A stretch of DNA of 64,000 bases from Isoetes taiwanensis (lineage: Eukaryota; Streptophyta; Lycopodiopsida; Isoetales; Isoetaceae), in NCBI GenBank assembly GCA_021234155.1, contig JAJEKV010000141.1, positions 380,039 through 444,038 of the forward strand, given 5' to 3'. The translations under genes and the position numbers were made by a program. Positions 19,028 to 30,992 of this stretch are shown here, piece by piece. Numbering within the stretch: position 1 is the stretch's first letter; each line of letters starts with the position of its first letter. The notes under the pieces were generated by a model. That model saw nothing but the letters and a program-made list of their open reading frames with translations, was not told the origin of the DNA and searched no databases.

Positions 19028-21020
19028 GCGCGCTTGTATATATGCAAAGGGTACAGCCTTTGGGATAGTATTAACCATTTTCAGATTTCGACTTTAATGA
19101 GCCAAAAGCTTACGACATCAAATGCGAAAACTTACAACATCCAAAGTGGGAAAAGATAGATAAATCAAGACCGTAATGGTTGGAAAATATATTTGGCCAT
19201 GTAAGATTTATCAATTCCGCTCCACTCCATGTTTTCCATGTAACCCATACCGCATCCCATTGACCAACATAGATATAAGAACATTATGATTGGATAAGAA
19301 CATATGCAACGTGAGGACTCAGATCTTTGAAATACTACTTTTATTGACATCATGATTCCCATATAAATTGTTGTGAAGTCGTGGACATTAAAGGATGAAT
19401 TTTAGTTTTCAAACAGAAATAATACTACCATCTTGGTACCTTCTCAGGTAAACATCATCATAGGCATTCGCCATTCCCTAATAGAAAATGGTCACCGGGA
19501 ACCAAATGGCTTTGACATGGTATGCACAACAAAGTGACTTAAGTGGTCCATGACATGCCATCATCCCCGATCAATCAATAGACATATAATTAAGAAATCA
19601 AAGAAAAAGAGCATGCTACAGAACACCAAAACAGCTTACCTTGACTTTAAGATGCCCTAGGAGCATGCCCCCGTGATCCTTTGTAATCGCCAAGCTTAGG
19701 CTTTGTATCGCCTTGCATAAAATCTGAAAATGGAAAGTCGCTGCACATGCTAGACGGATGTCCGAGCACAACACAACAAAAATTCCGAGAGCAAGCAAGC
19801 ATTTGGATAAGATTACCTCTAAAATCTAAAGAACTTGGGTTCAAACTTCTAAAACACCTCCACCAGAGTGACATTTGAGTTCGACTACCATGAGTGCATT
19901 GTATGCGTTGGCTCCGTTGTTGAGTTGCAAGAAATGATGCCTGACCCGTGGGGGTTCTTTTTGCAACCATGGGAGCTCAATTGGTTGAGATTTATTATTT
20001 TGCGCACGCTCTTTACACAACTTTTACCTAAACAAATTCTTCTATCGACACATAACATAAGGCTTACAATAGTCGACTCAATCTGCACCTCAAATTGGGG
20101 CCTCAATCTCCACTATTTATGACCGGAATTACCCTTCACTCCTCTACAATTGTCCTAAGCCCAAAATCATGTTCTCCTCCCCAACTTCTATAACCGCATT
20201 CAAAAATCCCCGCATCCGATCTATAAGAGCTCAAGCGGCCGCAAGGGGGTAGTACAAACTGCTTTTGTTCAACGTGCGTGAGGCATGGAAGAATTTGTCC
20301 TAGCTTAGCCCCATAAACCTTCTTCCACCGTTATTCTCGCCCTCAAGCAATAAAACATCGGGCTAATAATAAAAGCCGCTTTCATAGCACCTAGCTTTTG
20401 AACGATCATACGTAACCCATTTTTCTCAAAATAATGATTTTCTAATTGTGGGCGTTAGAAAGTTAGTTTTTCAACTCAAGTGGGCGTACACAACTCATCT
20501 CAAAGGTCGCCACAGCTAGAGCTTAAGGAAGTGAAACCAAAGCATGGGCCGGCACTTTTAAAAATCACAACATCGATTTCCCCACTAGATCCGCTAAGGG
20601 ACTCTAGACTATCCGCCATGGCATGTGTCGAAGTTAGAAGAAAGAAAAGCGCCTCAAAGAGCCCATCAATCTATCCATCGCATCGCCGGCTCTGAGCAAA
20701 AAACAGAGGAAAAGAAGTGTCGTGTCATGTCTTGGCACAGAAATATATATATTACCTTAATTATTTTGGAAATGAAGAAAAAAATGTACGTGTCGAGCGC
20801 CAGGGCTACTCTCAGCCCAGAAAAATTAGATCCTTATTTTTTAAGAACAGAAATGTTACTGCTTTATATATGGTATGATAAGGGCTATACAAACTTCTGT
20901 GTAGAAACTTGGACTATCCCGCTATGAAGTTTCCGCAAAAGGACGACTTTGCAGGGGCCCAACTTTGGAAGACTAAACTTTAGACAAGGGCCCTCACCCA
21001 TGGATCAGATATTAAATGTC
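19028..21020. other. 3' flank of the fatty acid hydroxylase; no gene recognised
   Basis: Small open frames on both strands (for example 19647-19970 minus) overlap each other and show no domain or splice pattern. Confidence 0.4.
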
Positions 21021-22757
21021 TTAGTTTTTATTAGATGGAAGTGTTCCAAAAACATGATCCCATAACGTGGTCGAGATTCCAAACGCATCTGTCTGTACCT
21101 TGAAGTGATGGTTCAGATGAAATCTCTGTACAGAAAAAGGGCAATCAAGAACCCAAATAGATGACATTTTACAGCGGAAAACAGATCAAAATATCACCTT
21201 CAATCTGCGGCTTCGTTCATTGAAAGGGGTGATATGATGGAGGAAATAATGCGTAAGATCATGGCACATATACCCCAACAATCCCCCTGCCACTGTTACA
21301 GCTTTCATGGCATATGGAATGGGAGGAATCAAAGAAAGAGCATGCCAGAACTGCACAAAAGTAGAACATTTTTTTTTTTTTTTAAAACTCAACTATCCTA
21401 AGCATCTAGATACACAGAAATTTGGGGCTAACCATGAGGCAGAAGAGGCCTGTTAAAAGTGGTGGAGATACCACTCTGCTTGCATCCATTGGGTGCTTAT
21501 GGTGAAACCCATGCATAAGGTAATGGATAGTGTTGGTCCTGTATATCACATATGTATGTCACGAATAGAGGGTTAGACGGTTTGGTCTCCGTGGACGATA
21601 AAAATTTAATTTGACAATAAAAATTTAATTTAATATGTAGATTATAGACGATAAAGTTAAATTCAATTCAGTTTACCAATAGCTCGACGTGTTCATATGG
21701 TTCACGAAACGATGCACACAGTACTCCACCAGAGTCCAAATTAGAGATCCAATGAGTATTATGCTAAACAATTGTGTGAAGTTGTATCCATTTCTGAAAC
21801 CTATTGATATCATCCAAAATACAACAGGTAGCCAGAGCACTGCCAAAACCCATAGTGGTGTCCTGGTAAATGTCTGCAAAACAGTTTAACTCATAAGACA
21901 CAACTATATATTGAGTGTGCCTATGCATACTATTCCAGTCCAAGCGTGCTTAACTTCAAATGTCCAGTTAATCGTGCTTGGTGAAATAGTGACTTTGATA
22001 GCAATGTGCGTGCGTGGTGGAAGTATGTCATTCCATTACCTCTAACAAATCGCTCTCGAAAAACCTTGGAGATTCCTTGCAGGCAATGGGGTCATAAACC
22101 CACTCTTGATATCTCTTTCCCAAGTGACCAACCTGCATCATGTTAAACTCTATCAGAATTTGTTTTTTTTTAAACCTTGCATATGGTGTATCAGTGTGTA
22201 AGGAACAAACCTGAAAAACAAGAGGCTTTGTTAAATCCACCTCAAATTCTGCACTCTCTGTTGTGGTCCTGTGGAGCAATACATATTCATTCAGAGCATT
22301 ATGCAATTTCAACCATACTGCTACAACTTAATGCATTATGTTCTCACTTTTGCTGGTCTTTAGAGACCTTGAATCTGTGCAGCATTCTGAAGGCAGCCTT
22401 ACTATGAGAATGAGCAGCAGGGGAGTCTGTGCCTCTCATCAGATTTCCAACGTCTTTCCCATTCATGTGCTTCAAAAGAACCTGGTGAAAGGAAGCCAAG
22501 GGTTTTTTGTTTACACAGAATCTGGGTTTCTAAATAAATCATAACAGAATTTCCATAACAGAATTCCATTGTAATACCTCATTTCCACCAGGATGGGCGT
22601 CCAGAAAAGGACCCACATCATAGAGTTCTCCATCTACCAGAATAGGGCAAGAATCTAGTGGAGTAACAGAGTGATGAGAATTTCGCCAGTGTATGGGATC
22701 CAGCATCTCAGCCACTACTCCAAAAACAGGAAGCTTTGCCAAGCTTGAGGCTGCCAT
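21021..22757 (-). CDS. FAH: Fatty acid 2-hydroxylase with N-terminal cytochrome b5 domain
   Basis: Eight exons on the minus strand: 22757-22578, 22481-22348, 22268-22211, 22132-22040, 21873-21677, 21538-21433, 21350-21198, 21125-21021 (TAA). All introns are GT-AG and all phases agree, giving 341 residues. Residues about 35-100 form a cytochrome b5 domain (LVDGELYDVGPFLDAHPGG, axial His55; second His in AAHSHSKAAF near 84). Residues 117-341 match plant FAH: VDLTKPLVFQ, GHLGKRYQEWVYDPIA, then di-iron His boxes HRFVNH (209-214), HGFHHKH (230-236), HYFLHH (290-295) and HLNHHF (310-315), with membrane segments between. It 2-hydroxylates the N-acyl chain of sphingolipids at the ER, taking electrons from cytochrome b5. 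The ATG context is good (A at -3, G at +4). Intron 5 contains a LINE-tail-like piece. Confidence 0.93.
21574..21660 (+). repeat. LINE-tail-like fragment in intron 5 of the hydroxylase gene
   Basis: GGTCTCCGTGGACGATAAAAA matches the end of the LINE family found at 28.3, 32.3 and 42.5 kb, but the following tail is a repeated ATAAAAATTTAATTTGAC-like unit rather than TTCTA. Confidence 0.5.
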
Positions 22758-22796
22758 TCTAGCAGATTTTCTTATTCTAGCATCTGGGGTTAGACA

Positions 22797-23020
22797 CGAA
22801 AATATTATTCGGAAATAACTTAACCTTGCATGTCTGCTGCCAGCCAGTTTTATGTAGAGGGAGTTAAGAGGTCAACACCTTCCCTGCAGATTTTTTTAGT
22901 CCATCATCTGGGTTATGTAGGTAAAGTACTGAAAATATTATTCGGAATCGGAATGCTCAAGTTATGCATGTGTGCTGCCACTTTTATGCAGATGGAATTA
23001 TGGTCAACAGCTTCCCTGCT
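22797..23020 (+). repeat. Diverged ~130-bp tandem duplication upstream of the hydroxylase gene
   Basis: AAAATATTATTCGGAA ... TGCATGTNTGCTGCCA ... GGTCAACANCTTCCCTGC occurs at about 22799-22890 and 22929-23017. It lies directly upstream of the gene's start, in its likely promoter region. Confidence 0.6.
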
Positions 23021-24600
23021 TGTCGTGTCTATCCGCTAAGTTACATGTCTTCTTGACTCTCACCAACTCTCATCAATGCATATTCATGTTCCTGGTCTTT
23101 ATAGAATGCCACTTTACCAAGTTTATTAAATTTGAAGGCGACATCCTAGTTTGACTTTTCGTTGAAGTTTGTCCAAATCCAACGCAAGACATCTTTTTCA
23201 TACATGTCAAGGACTACACTAGCTCGTCCGTGCCACGTCAAATTCAGGTCGTGTCGTTGAACGACATCGTGTCTGCACGTACCATGGCTGACATCATGTC
23301 CACATAGCATGTCGGTAAGCCACGGGGCCGTCTTGGCCATGTCAGATCCACTTGGCATTGTTTAGCAACATTTTGTACATGTCGCATGCCATGACATCGT
23401 GCCACACCGACGTATATGCCATGTCAGTTTCGTGTATCATTGTTGGACAACGCTCAGCTAGTCGTTGGATGATGTTTGACCAGTCAACGTAGGCAGATGA
23501 TGTTGGACATCGTTCATCGACTCGCCCTCGTCGTTCAAAGGCATCCAGACATTGTTGAAGGACTTTGATCCCTCGTACTCTGTAGCTACACCTGTCAGGT
23601 TCCATCTGTGGAGTCCAGTAGGCCACTTAAGCAAAATTGATCGCATCGTTGTTCGAGGTCAGTCCCATCTTGCAGCAGAGAAGCAGTGCTGAATAGAAGC
23701 TAATTTATATCTTTATTGCGATGCGGGTCGGACACATTGCTCGAGGGTGCCCTATTTGGGTCGGATTCCTTCAGGGGCTGAGTTAGTAGGAGTCTCTCAA
23801 TGGCTGGACAACATTTGTCCTTCCACATTTGACGAAGGGTTTATTCCTTCTGATAATGCTAGTACAGAATTTTTGATCTCTATATTATTAGATGAATGCT
23901 TTGGCACAACTCAATAGTAGTGCAAATGCTTATTTTATGGATAATGCATTTGCTTCAAAGCGCGACATCCCTAGGGCGTAGGATTTGCCGATCCTGCGAC
24001 CCATAAAATAAGTGTGCGCATCTCATGAGGATATGGTCAGTTATTACTTTAAGTGCCTGTGGTTTTGAATATCTAGCATAATGAAGGGCGTTTCCTTTAT
24101 ATTTTCGTACGCTTTTTAATATGATTTTTATATGAATTAATGATCGTAAATACATAGATCTAAAGTGCGCATAAGCTTTTATGGAATTTTCTAACATTAC
24201 CTAATGGTTTACCCCATGTATTTTGTGTAAAAATTTTCATACTTACAAATTTAACATGCGAGGCTACAAATTTAACATGTGAGTAGTTAGAATATTTCAA
24301 GATGGGTTATAAACACGGACCTTTGGATGCATGATGTTATGCTGACAGTAATCACTACATATTCATAGCTCTGGATTGGAGCTCTAATCAGTACTAATCA
24401 GTTTAGTTTAGGGTTTTTGCAGCCTAACAATAATGCTCATCTATGCTGTGGACGAATTGGACATTCAGACAGTTAGTAGAAAAATCCACAAAGGCATCCA
24501 TCGGCTTCTGCAACGATCTTAGGCTTCTTGCAGGAAGCTCTCCAAAGCAACAATACAGAAGGAGAAAAACATGATAGCTATGGCAGATTTTGGAAGAGCA
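23021..24600. other. No recognised gene
   Basis: A CATGTC-rich stretch (23,200-23,430) and overlapping frames on the minus strand at 23146-23646; no domain identified. Confidence 0.4.
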
Positions 24601-24603
24601 GCA

Positions 24604-24735
24604 GATGGAAAAATCCAAAACCCAGAATGATGAAAAAAGGATGAATGGCAGCGGGGAATCCAAAATCCACACGATGGAAAAAGGATGTGGCAGCGGGAAA
24701 AATCCAAAATCCAAAATGACGGAAAAAGGATCTGA
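24604..24735 (+). repeat. Three tandem ~45-bp units
   Basis: Each unit reads roughly GCAGNGG..AATCCAAAA.CCA..A.GATG.AAAAAGGATG. The minus-strand open frames here are products of this repetition, not genes. Confidence 0.7.
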
Positions 24736-24771
24736 TAATAATACCGTGCATTAGTGAGCCCATTACTATTA

Positions 24772-25304
24772 AGGTTTTTCCTCGAAAACCCTTCGGGGCG
24801 GGGTTTTTTAATCCTGATAGTAATCGGCGTCACTAATGTAGCCCAGGTCAGTGCGACTTTATTGCCGCTGGGTACCACTATTGGGCACCAAGACTATGCA
24901 CTATAATTGTAGAAAAGGAAAGGAGCTAAGTGTCGGGATAGTGAGGAACCTCCGACCGACCACCAGGATAGAGCGGGTACAACCCGCCGGCTGGTGTTCT
25001 ATTTCCACATAAGAGTTCTGGTGCACCAAAAGCTGAGGGTTCATAATTTGACCCACTATTAAAGGTGGGACAATGGAATCCACAATGTGTACAGCTCAAA
25101 GCTGTTAATAGCGAAGCATTCTCGCATGGCCACGAAGCCAAATATAAGCGGGGTGCTGGTACTAAAAGGAACCAAGAAAAGCCTTCAGAAAAGGCTACAA
25201 TATACCAACATGATGTGCTAGTAGCGCCTTCTTGGAAGCTCGCCCATGGTACATCAGTCCAGGGGCCTTAGGGCACAAGGGACAATAATTTCTATTCTAT
25301 TCTA
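24772..25304 (+). mobile_element. LINE 3' end fragment with stem-loop and TTCTA tail
   Basis: 24772-24816 carries the conserved stem-loop (AAAACCCTTCGGGGCGGGGT) and the segment ends in ATTTCTATTCTATTCTATTT at 25285-25304, the same two landmarks as the LINE copies at 28 and 32 kb, here on the plus strand. About 470 bp between them differ from those copies, so this may be a related subfamily or hold an insertion. Confidence 0.55.
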
Positions 25305-25617
25305 TTTCAGAGTTGTGAAGAACACGACCAAAATCCAAAAATTCAAGGTGAAAGCAGATTTGACTAATAATTTATTGCTAGGAAGCTGTAGATTCGACCA
25401 TCCAGCCATTCTGCAACCTTCATTTGCTATCAGATTATTTATGTATTTTTCTTACGAAACATGATGTCACAAGGTATTGAAGAGTCTTTTCTATTTCAAG
25501 CATATGTTGTGCTTATTTCTCATGATTATGCTGTGATTCTCTTGACAATGCAGGGTAACTAGTATTCTACATAAGCATTTCTACTGCATTATTGTAGAGC
25601 AATCACTAGTCGCGCGC

Positions 25618-26880
25618 GACAGCATAATGCATGCAACAACCTCTGATAGCTTGCATGAGAGTAATATAACAGCATGAGCAGAAGCTATGGTTAATGCATC
25701 TAGGTTGTTCAAGAAAAGAATGGAAATAGTTATACGATGAAATGATTCGAACAATTCTTTGAAGATGTTCTTGTAACTGAAACCATAACACAAAACAACA
25801 AAAGGATTTACCAATTATTGGACGCTATTTGAAGTTCCAAAAAGAAATTTGTTCGAATAAAATAAGTTGTAGGCAAAATTTAGAATAGAAGAGCTTGCAG
25901 CTTGCATTACATGGCATTCTATTCTAAAACCCCACGAATATACAAAATTTACATACATGTCTTAATGTGAAGAGCTTACCTACAAAACAATCTCGAATCT
26001 GCCAAAAAGCCCTGGAATTTAAAGTTGTAGCTATAAAAGCATGCCAGAATCCGCAAACATCGCCAAACATTGCCAAGCTTTGACTAAGAACAAAGTTATG
26101 TAAAAGGAACCCCTCAAAGAAAGCTTACCGCAAATGTGCACAACCGTTTGTTCTTTATTTAAAGTTGTATGAGGATTACTGCAACTAGAAATGGCATTTA
26201 GTTGTGAAATAGATGGATTACCTTGGGTGTGAAGCCCAAGCAGATGATTAATACCTTCTTTGGCAGTAGCAGATCCCTTGGCCCATATGGGGTCTTTTTG
26301 CTTTTGGTTATAAAATTGTATGGACGTAAATAACGATATATATTTCCAGATCCAAAAGGATCAAATACATTAATATACAACTACCAACAGTAGCGAGCCA
26401 TGGTTCCACATTTAATGAATATTACAGAGTAAATTCATGTAACATAGCTTTCACGTGGAGTTAAATCAACCAAAATGGAACTAATTCTATGTAGAGAATT
26501 CAATTGGTCTAATAGAGCAAAGAACCTTGCAGAAACAATAAGTACAACTCAGCTTTTTCCTTATATAAGACATGGATCCGTAGTTGTCTGCACTTTACGA
26601 AGGATGGAATTTCCTCAAGGAGCTAGAATTCCCTTTTAACATACACATTTTGCTGGCCTTGAGCTTTTGTTAATTCGAAAAACCTTATGAGCTTAAAAAT
26701 GGAGAGCAATCACCATTTACAGCATAATGCATGCAACAACCTCTGATAGGATCCTAAAAAATACATACAGATTACAGCTAAGAAACGAACTTGCATCAGA
26801 GTAATATAACGACATGAACTGAAGCTATAGTTGATGCATTTAGGCTATTCAAGAAAAGAATGAAAATAGTTATATGAGGA
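25618..26880 (+). repeat. Dispersed duplicate of ~130 bp (two copies)
   Basis: AATGCATGCAACAACCTCTGATAG begins copies at about 25625 and 26724; the second has about 50 extra bases after the shared start, then both continue GAGTAATATAACRRCATGA and CAAGAAAAGAATGRAAATAG. The sequence between and around them shows no gene. Confidence 0.65.
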
Positions 26881-27874
26881 AAATGCAATGGTTCTATGGC
26901 AAAATAGAACCATCATTCTTGAGAAGACGGACCCTTTTTGGAATGTCTATTTTTCCTGGAGACCCTTTTTTAGCCTATATATTCCACAAGTTCTAGGTTC
27001 TCATCATCGGCTCTTGAGCGTTCCTTCTTCTTGTGTTTTGTCTTCTTACTTTCCTGTGTTTCTAAGTAGTTACTTACTAGATTTTCTAAGTAGATGGGTT
27101 GCTTGAATCATAGGCTTCTTTTCATCTAGCAATTTGTAGTTTGTAGATGGGTTGCTTTTTCATTCTGCCTCTAGAAAATGGCCCTTTATTTTTTCATGTT
27201 TGTTTCTAAAAGATTGTTCTCTTTTTGCTCTTGCTGCCGTTCTCTGCTTCTCTTGGGGTTTTTGTTTCTGCTTGTACCATTTTGTTTACCCTCATTATTA
27301 TTATCTAGTGCTCACGAGACTTTCTCATAAGCATCAAGAACTTTACTTAGATCCATTTATCCATTGTGATGCTAATGGAGTTTGTGGATAGTTTCCTAGA
27401 CATTGCTTTTTCTTGGTCATTCTAAATCCTGGAAACATGATGTCTTGCCGTGATCCTGTTGCATAATCATTGAAAAATTTTTCATTAATCGTGTCTCTTG
27501 GCTTTTTATATTTTTACAATCCAATATCTTTTCTTTGAGCCTTGTGCTACTACAATGTGTTTTTTTGGCCTCTAGCTCTAGTCTTCTAGACAACCGTCTT
27601 CTAGTTTCTATTTTTCCTCTACTATGTTTAGCCTCAGAGCATACTTTAGCAGATTCCTCTGCTAGTTTCTTTTTTTCCTCTGCCATGTTTAGCCTTAGAG
27701 AATATTTTAGCAGATTCGGCCTGTAGATCTGGACCATATTTTAGCAGATTCGGCCTGTAGATCCGGAATTCATGCAAGGTGTAAAATCGCTACTGGAGTA
27801 CAATTTTTGGCAAAGCGTTTAAGCACATCCGTCTCCCTCCTTTTCCCCTGCGTGAAAACTCAGATCAATGGAGG

Positions 27875-28192
27875 ATGGTTGACGATGGAGGTATGGAGCG
27901 CAGATGCTTTTCACAACATCAAAGGTCCGGGCAATTTGGGGTGAAGCCCCACGAAGAAGAAAATTGGCTGAAAAATAATGTCACGGATCGAGATTTTGAT
28001 TCTGTTTGGACAAGGAAGCTGAACAAGGGAAAGATAAAATGGCACTGTCTTCAAGAGAAGTTGGAATCACTCTGCCGAAAAATCTACAAGAATTGTCACA
28101 ACAAAGAAGCAAAAAAGCAATTGGCCCTTGCTTTTGCGTTTGAAATTTGCACTAGATCAATAGTTAAGCCTGACGAACACAAAGTAAAGTGA
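27875..28192 (+). CDS. Exon-like frame, copy 1 (105 codons)
   Basis: An open frame with an acidic/basic, helix-like composition, ending ...KPDEHKVK and TGA; AAAGTAAAGTGAG near its end could hold a donor site. The frame is preserved in the second copy (31833-32150) with one residue changed (Gly to Val). I do not recognise the family. Preservation may only reflect that the duplication is very recent. Confidence 0.3.
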   Translation: MVDDGGMERRCFSQHQRSGQFGVKPHEEENWLKNNVTDRDFDSVWTRKLNKGKIKWHCLQEKLESLCRKIYKNCHNKEAKKQLALAFAFEICTRSIVKPDEHKVK

Positions 28193-28285
28193 GTTGCATT
28201 TGTTGTGCAATGCCAAAGATACCATAACAATAGACAAGTAAAAACAAAGGCAGATGGTGAAGCACATGTTAGGAAAACTGAAATG

Positions 28286-30992
28286 AAGAATAGAATAGAA
28301 TAGAATAGAATAGAATAGAATAGGTTTTTAGCGTCCACGGAGACCAATTGGCCTATGGGACCCAAACAAAAAAGAGAGCAGCAAGCATATTACTGACAGG
28401 ATTAAAAAACCCCTGCCCCGAAGGGTTTTCGAGGGAAAAACCTTAGCAGTAATAAGCCTGCTGGCACACTATACAATTGCATAGGACAGTTCAATACCGT
28501 CCCGTAGGACACAAACGAGTCCGTGCATCCATAACCTCCTGGAGGTATGACCCCAACAAACCCACTGACGCCGTAGCCAATAACTGATGCAACGGCTGGC
28601 CAGCCACTAGTAATCGAACATATCGCTCTCGGATATGGGCAAATGCTGGGCAGGTCTGGAGGGCATGATATTCATCCTCAATCGCACCCTGGTGGCAACA
28701 CTGGCAAAGCCTTTGCTCCCTGTGCTTCCACGAGCCCAACACCTGTTTCAATCACGAGGCGATGTGCCCCGTCTTGAATGGAAGCTATAAGCCTGCGTTT
28801 CTTCATGGGTAGCTGGGTGTACAAGTACTGGTGTGGGCCTCTTGTGAGCCTAGGATTGACTTGCTGCTGATAGTGTGCCAGCTTAACATGTGTCAGAGCC
28901 TCTGCATCCCACAGCCTGCGAAGGAAAGTAGCATCAAGGTATAGTTTAAGTGCCTCGCGATCTTTCTTTGTCCTGACCTGGACACATCTGTTTGCCTGCA
29001 CACCCCAGCGTGAGAACCACTGAGCCTGCTTGTCTTTCCAGCAGGATTTCAGGCGTTGGGGACCCATTGCCGTGGCCAAAGCAAGGCGGGGCAAGCGTGT
29101 ATCAGCCATAGCGACCACCTTTTGGAAGTAAACGATATGGCGTTCCAATGCAGCCCGTTGAAGGGGTAGAAAGCTTTGTCTCCCGGGTAGGATCAGTGCG
29201 GGCGTGGACTTCACCCCGGGGCCCGTGCCAAGAAGGCCTTCGCACCGCCGAGATCATTCCGGTCCGAGGGATATCACCAGGACCCAAACTTCTGCCCCAT
29301 ACAAAAGGGCCGCTCAACCAAGGCCCAAACAAATGTGATCGGACCCCAGGCATACAACTCGCCTTGTGGTCGTTGTTCGCATGGCATATAGTGCTTTCCA
29401 ACCCGCAGTGACCAAGAACCCGATAGCCGCATCCCAATGGGTGGTAGTTGAGAACTCAATCCCCAAGTACTTGTAGGTTGGAGCCACCTCTACCTCTTGC
29501 CCCCGGTAAGTGAATGTGGGAAGCCTTGGTCGACGGGATGATGCAACTAGCAGCACCTAGTTTTGGCCAAGTTAACTTCGCATGCCGCTGAATTGGCAAA
29601 AGTGTCAAGAGCATCCGGTGACGTTGCATGTCCTCCGGAGTATAGGCCATGAGGTTGACATCGCCGGCATATATGAGTTCCGGATTGTGTGATGCATGAT
29701 ATGTGCAGCACCTCCATGCTTTCGAGAGCCAATCTTCCAACCGATCAATGTACAAAGCCAAAGAGTGTGGGGAGAGGGGCAACCCTGGCGCCTCCAATGC
29801 TACTTGGTCACCGGCCGTCTTCTTTGATGTGATACGGCCTGAGCATGCCTCGTACAGCCTATATACTGCAAGTCCACGAAACAACAGTACAGGTTCTGCC
29901 GGCGATTCCTGCTATCTTCAATCAATGTGCGCAGAGTGAAGATATGATCAATGGTGGAATGTCTGGGCCGTAAACCCGCCTGTGTAAGAGCTCGCACCTC
30001 CGTTTCCTCTGCCCATATTGTCAGCCGCTGCTCAAGGATGCCAGCCAACAGTTTTGCAAAGAGAGAGCTGACCATAATAGTACGGTAGTTGGCCGGACAT
30101 TGAGGGTCCCCTGCTTTGTATATGGGCACTACTCTACTAGTGGTCCATTGCGTAGGGAAGCCTTCTCGTAATGCTTTATTGAACAATGCCGTGAGAACAG
30201 GCACCAGTGGAGGCCCAGCCCATTTCAGAAGCTCTGCCTGCATGCCATCTAAATCTGCTGCCTTCCCATTAGCTAGGCGTTGTAGGCCCATGATGACATC
30301 CCCCTCTGTGATAACCAGAGCCATGCCTATCTGTGGAGGGACTGGTGCCCGGCCCCCGAGCGGGTCATACAAATTGCAAGTCTTTGTACCCATTGCTCAG
30401 GGTGATGTTCCCCGTGGAACGTGCGGGCTTGCTCAAGACCCTTCTCGAGAATGTCTGGGGTGCGGTCCGGAGACCAAACATCTGTCTTTGATGCTCTGCG
30501 AGGTATCCGGCCTTCTTGTTCTTGAGAAAGGCACGGTATTGGTGACGGCCCGTGGGCGAGATGGGGATCGATGACTTGCCGGAGTGTGCGTTTGAGCTCC
30601 CGACACTCATCATCAAACCATCTGTTGCGGGGGAAGGTGGTGGTGTCTGAGGCTTGCCGTGAGCGGCCTCTCCCAAAGCATCTTTCTGCAGCCGCCGAAG
30701 CATGTGAGTCGGTGGCGGTTGTTCTTGAAGTGTGGGGAGTTGCGGCAGCCCCGCCGGATCATGCTCAAGCGGTTGGGCATAGGTCCCTCGCGACGGTCGT
30801 AGTCCAGCGCGGTTGGGGCACCCTGTGTTGAGGCAGTGGGTGCACGGGAGCTTCCCAATCGGAGATGCATGAACGAGGGGCGGTGGTCTGAGTCTACTTC
30901 CTCGTCCCCGAAAGTGTCACGTCCCCGATGGAAAAATGAGTAACCAGGTGCAGACCCCGTTCCTCAACCAGCAGATAATCCACCACACTGGA
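28286..30992 (-). mobile_element. LINE family 2, copy 1 (3' 2.7 kb, frame-broken)
   Basis: From 30992 leftwards: C-terminal end of the endonuclease, GKAADLDGMQAELLKWAG (RT start), NYRTIMVSSLFAKLLAGIL, a catalytic box reading YAGD instead of YADD, KYLGIEFSTTTHW, and a C-terminal zinc knuckle CQCCHQGAIEDEYHALQTCP ending GRY with TGA near 28491. The 3' untranslated region holds a stem-loop (28401-28444) and ends in GAATA repeats at 28281-28322 (TTCTA on the coding strand). Many small indels split the reading frame. The copy stops inside the endonuclease at the duplication junction. Confidence 0.85.

Larger units (their letters stand above)
27033..30992. repeat. 4-kb tandem duplication, copy 1
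   Basis: 27033-30992 (3,960 bp) is followed head to tail by 30993-34978 (3,986 bp). The left third of each copy (non-LINE) is almost identical; the LINE part differs by many small indels. The junction CACTGGAG|TGTTTTG at 30985-30999 joins the copy end to the copy start. Confidence 0.9.

Noticed and set aside
21021-22757. Alternative nuclear code with UAA/UAG read as Gln
   Set aside because: The hydroxylase uses only CAA/CAG for Gln and ends in TAA at the family's normal end, and the HAD-like relic also contains TGA. Decay by C-to-T change is simpler.
27152-27391. 79-codon frame conserved identically in both duplicate copies
   Set aside because: Identity follows from the recent duplication; composition (Phe/Leu/Ser-rich, T-rich DNA) looks non-coding.
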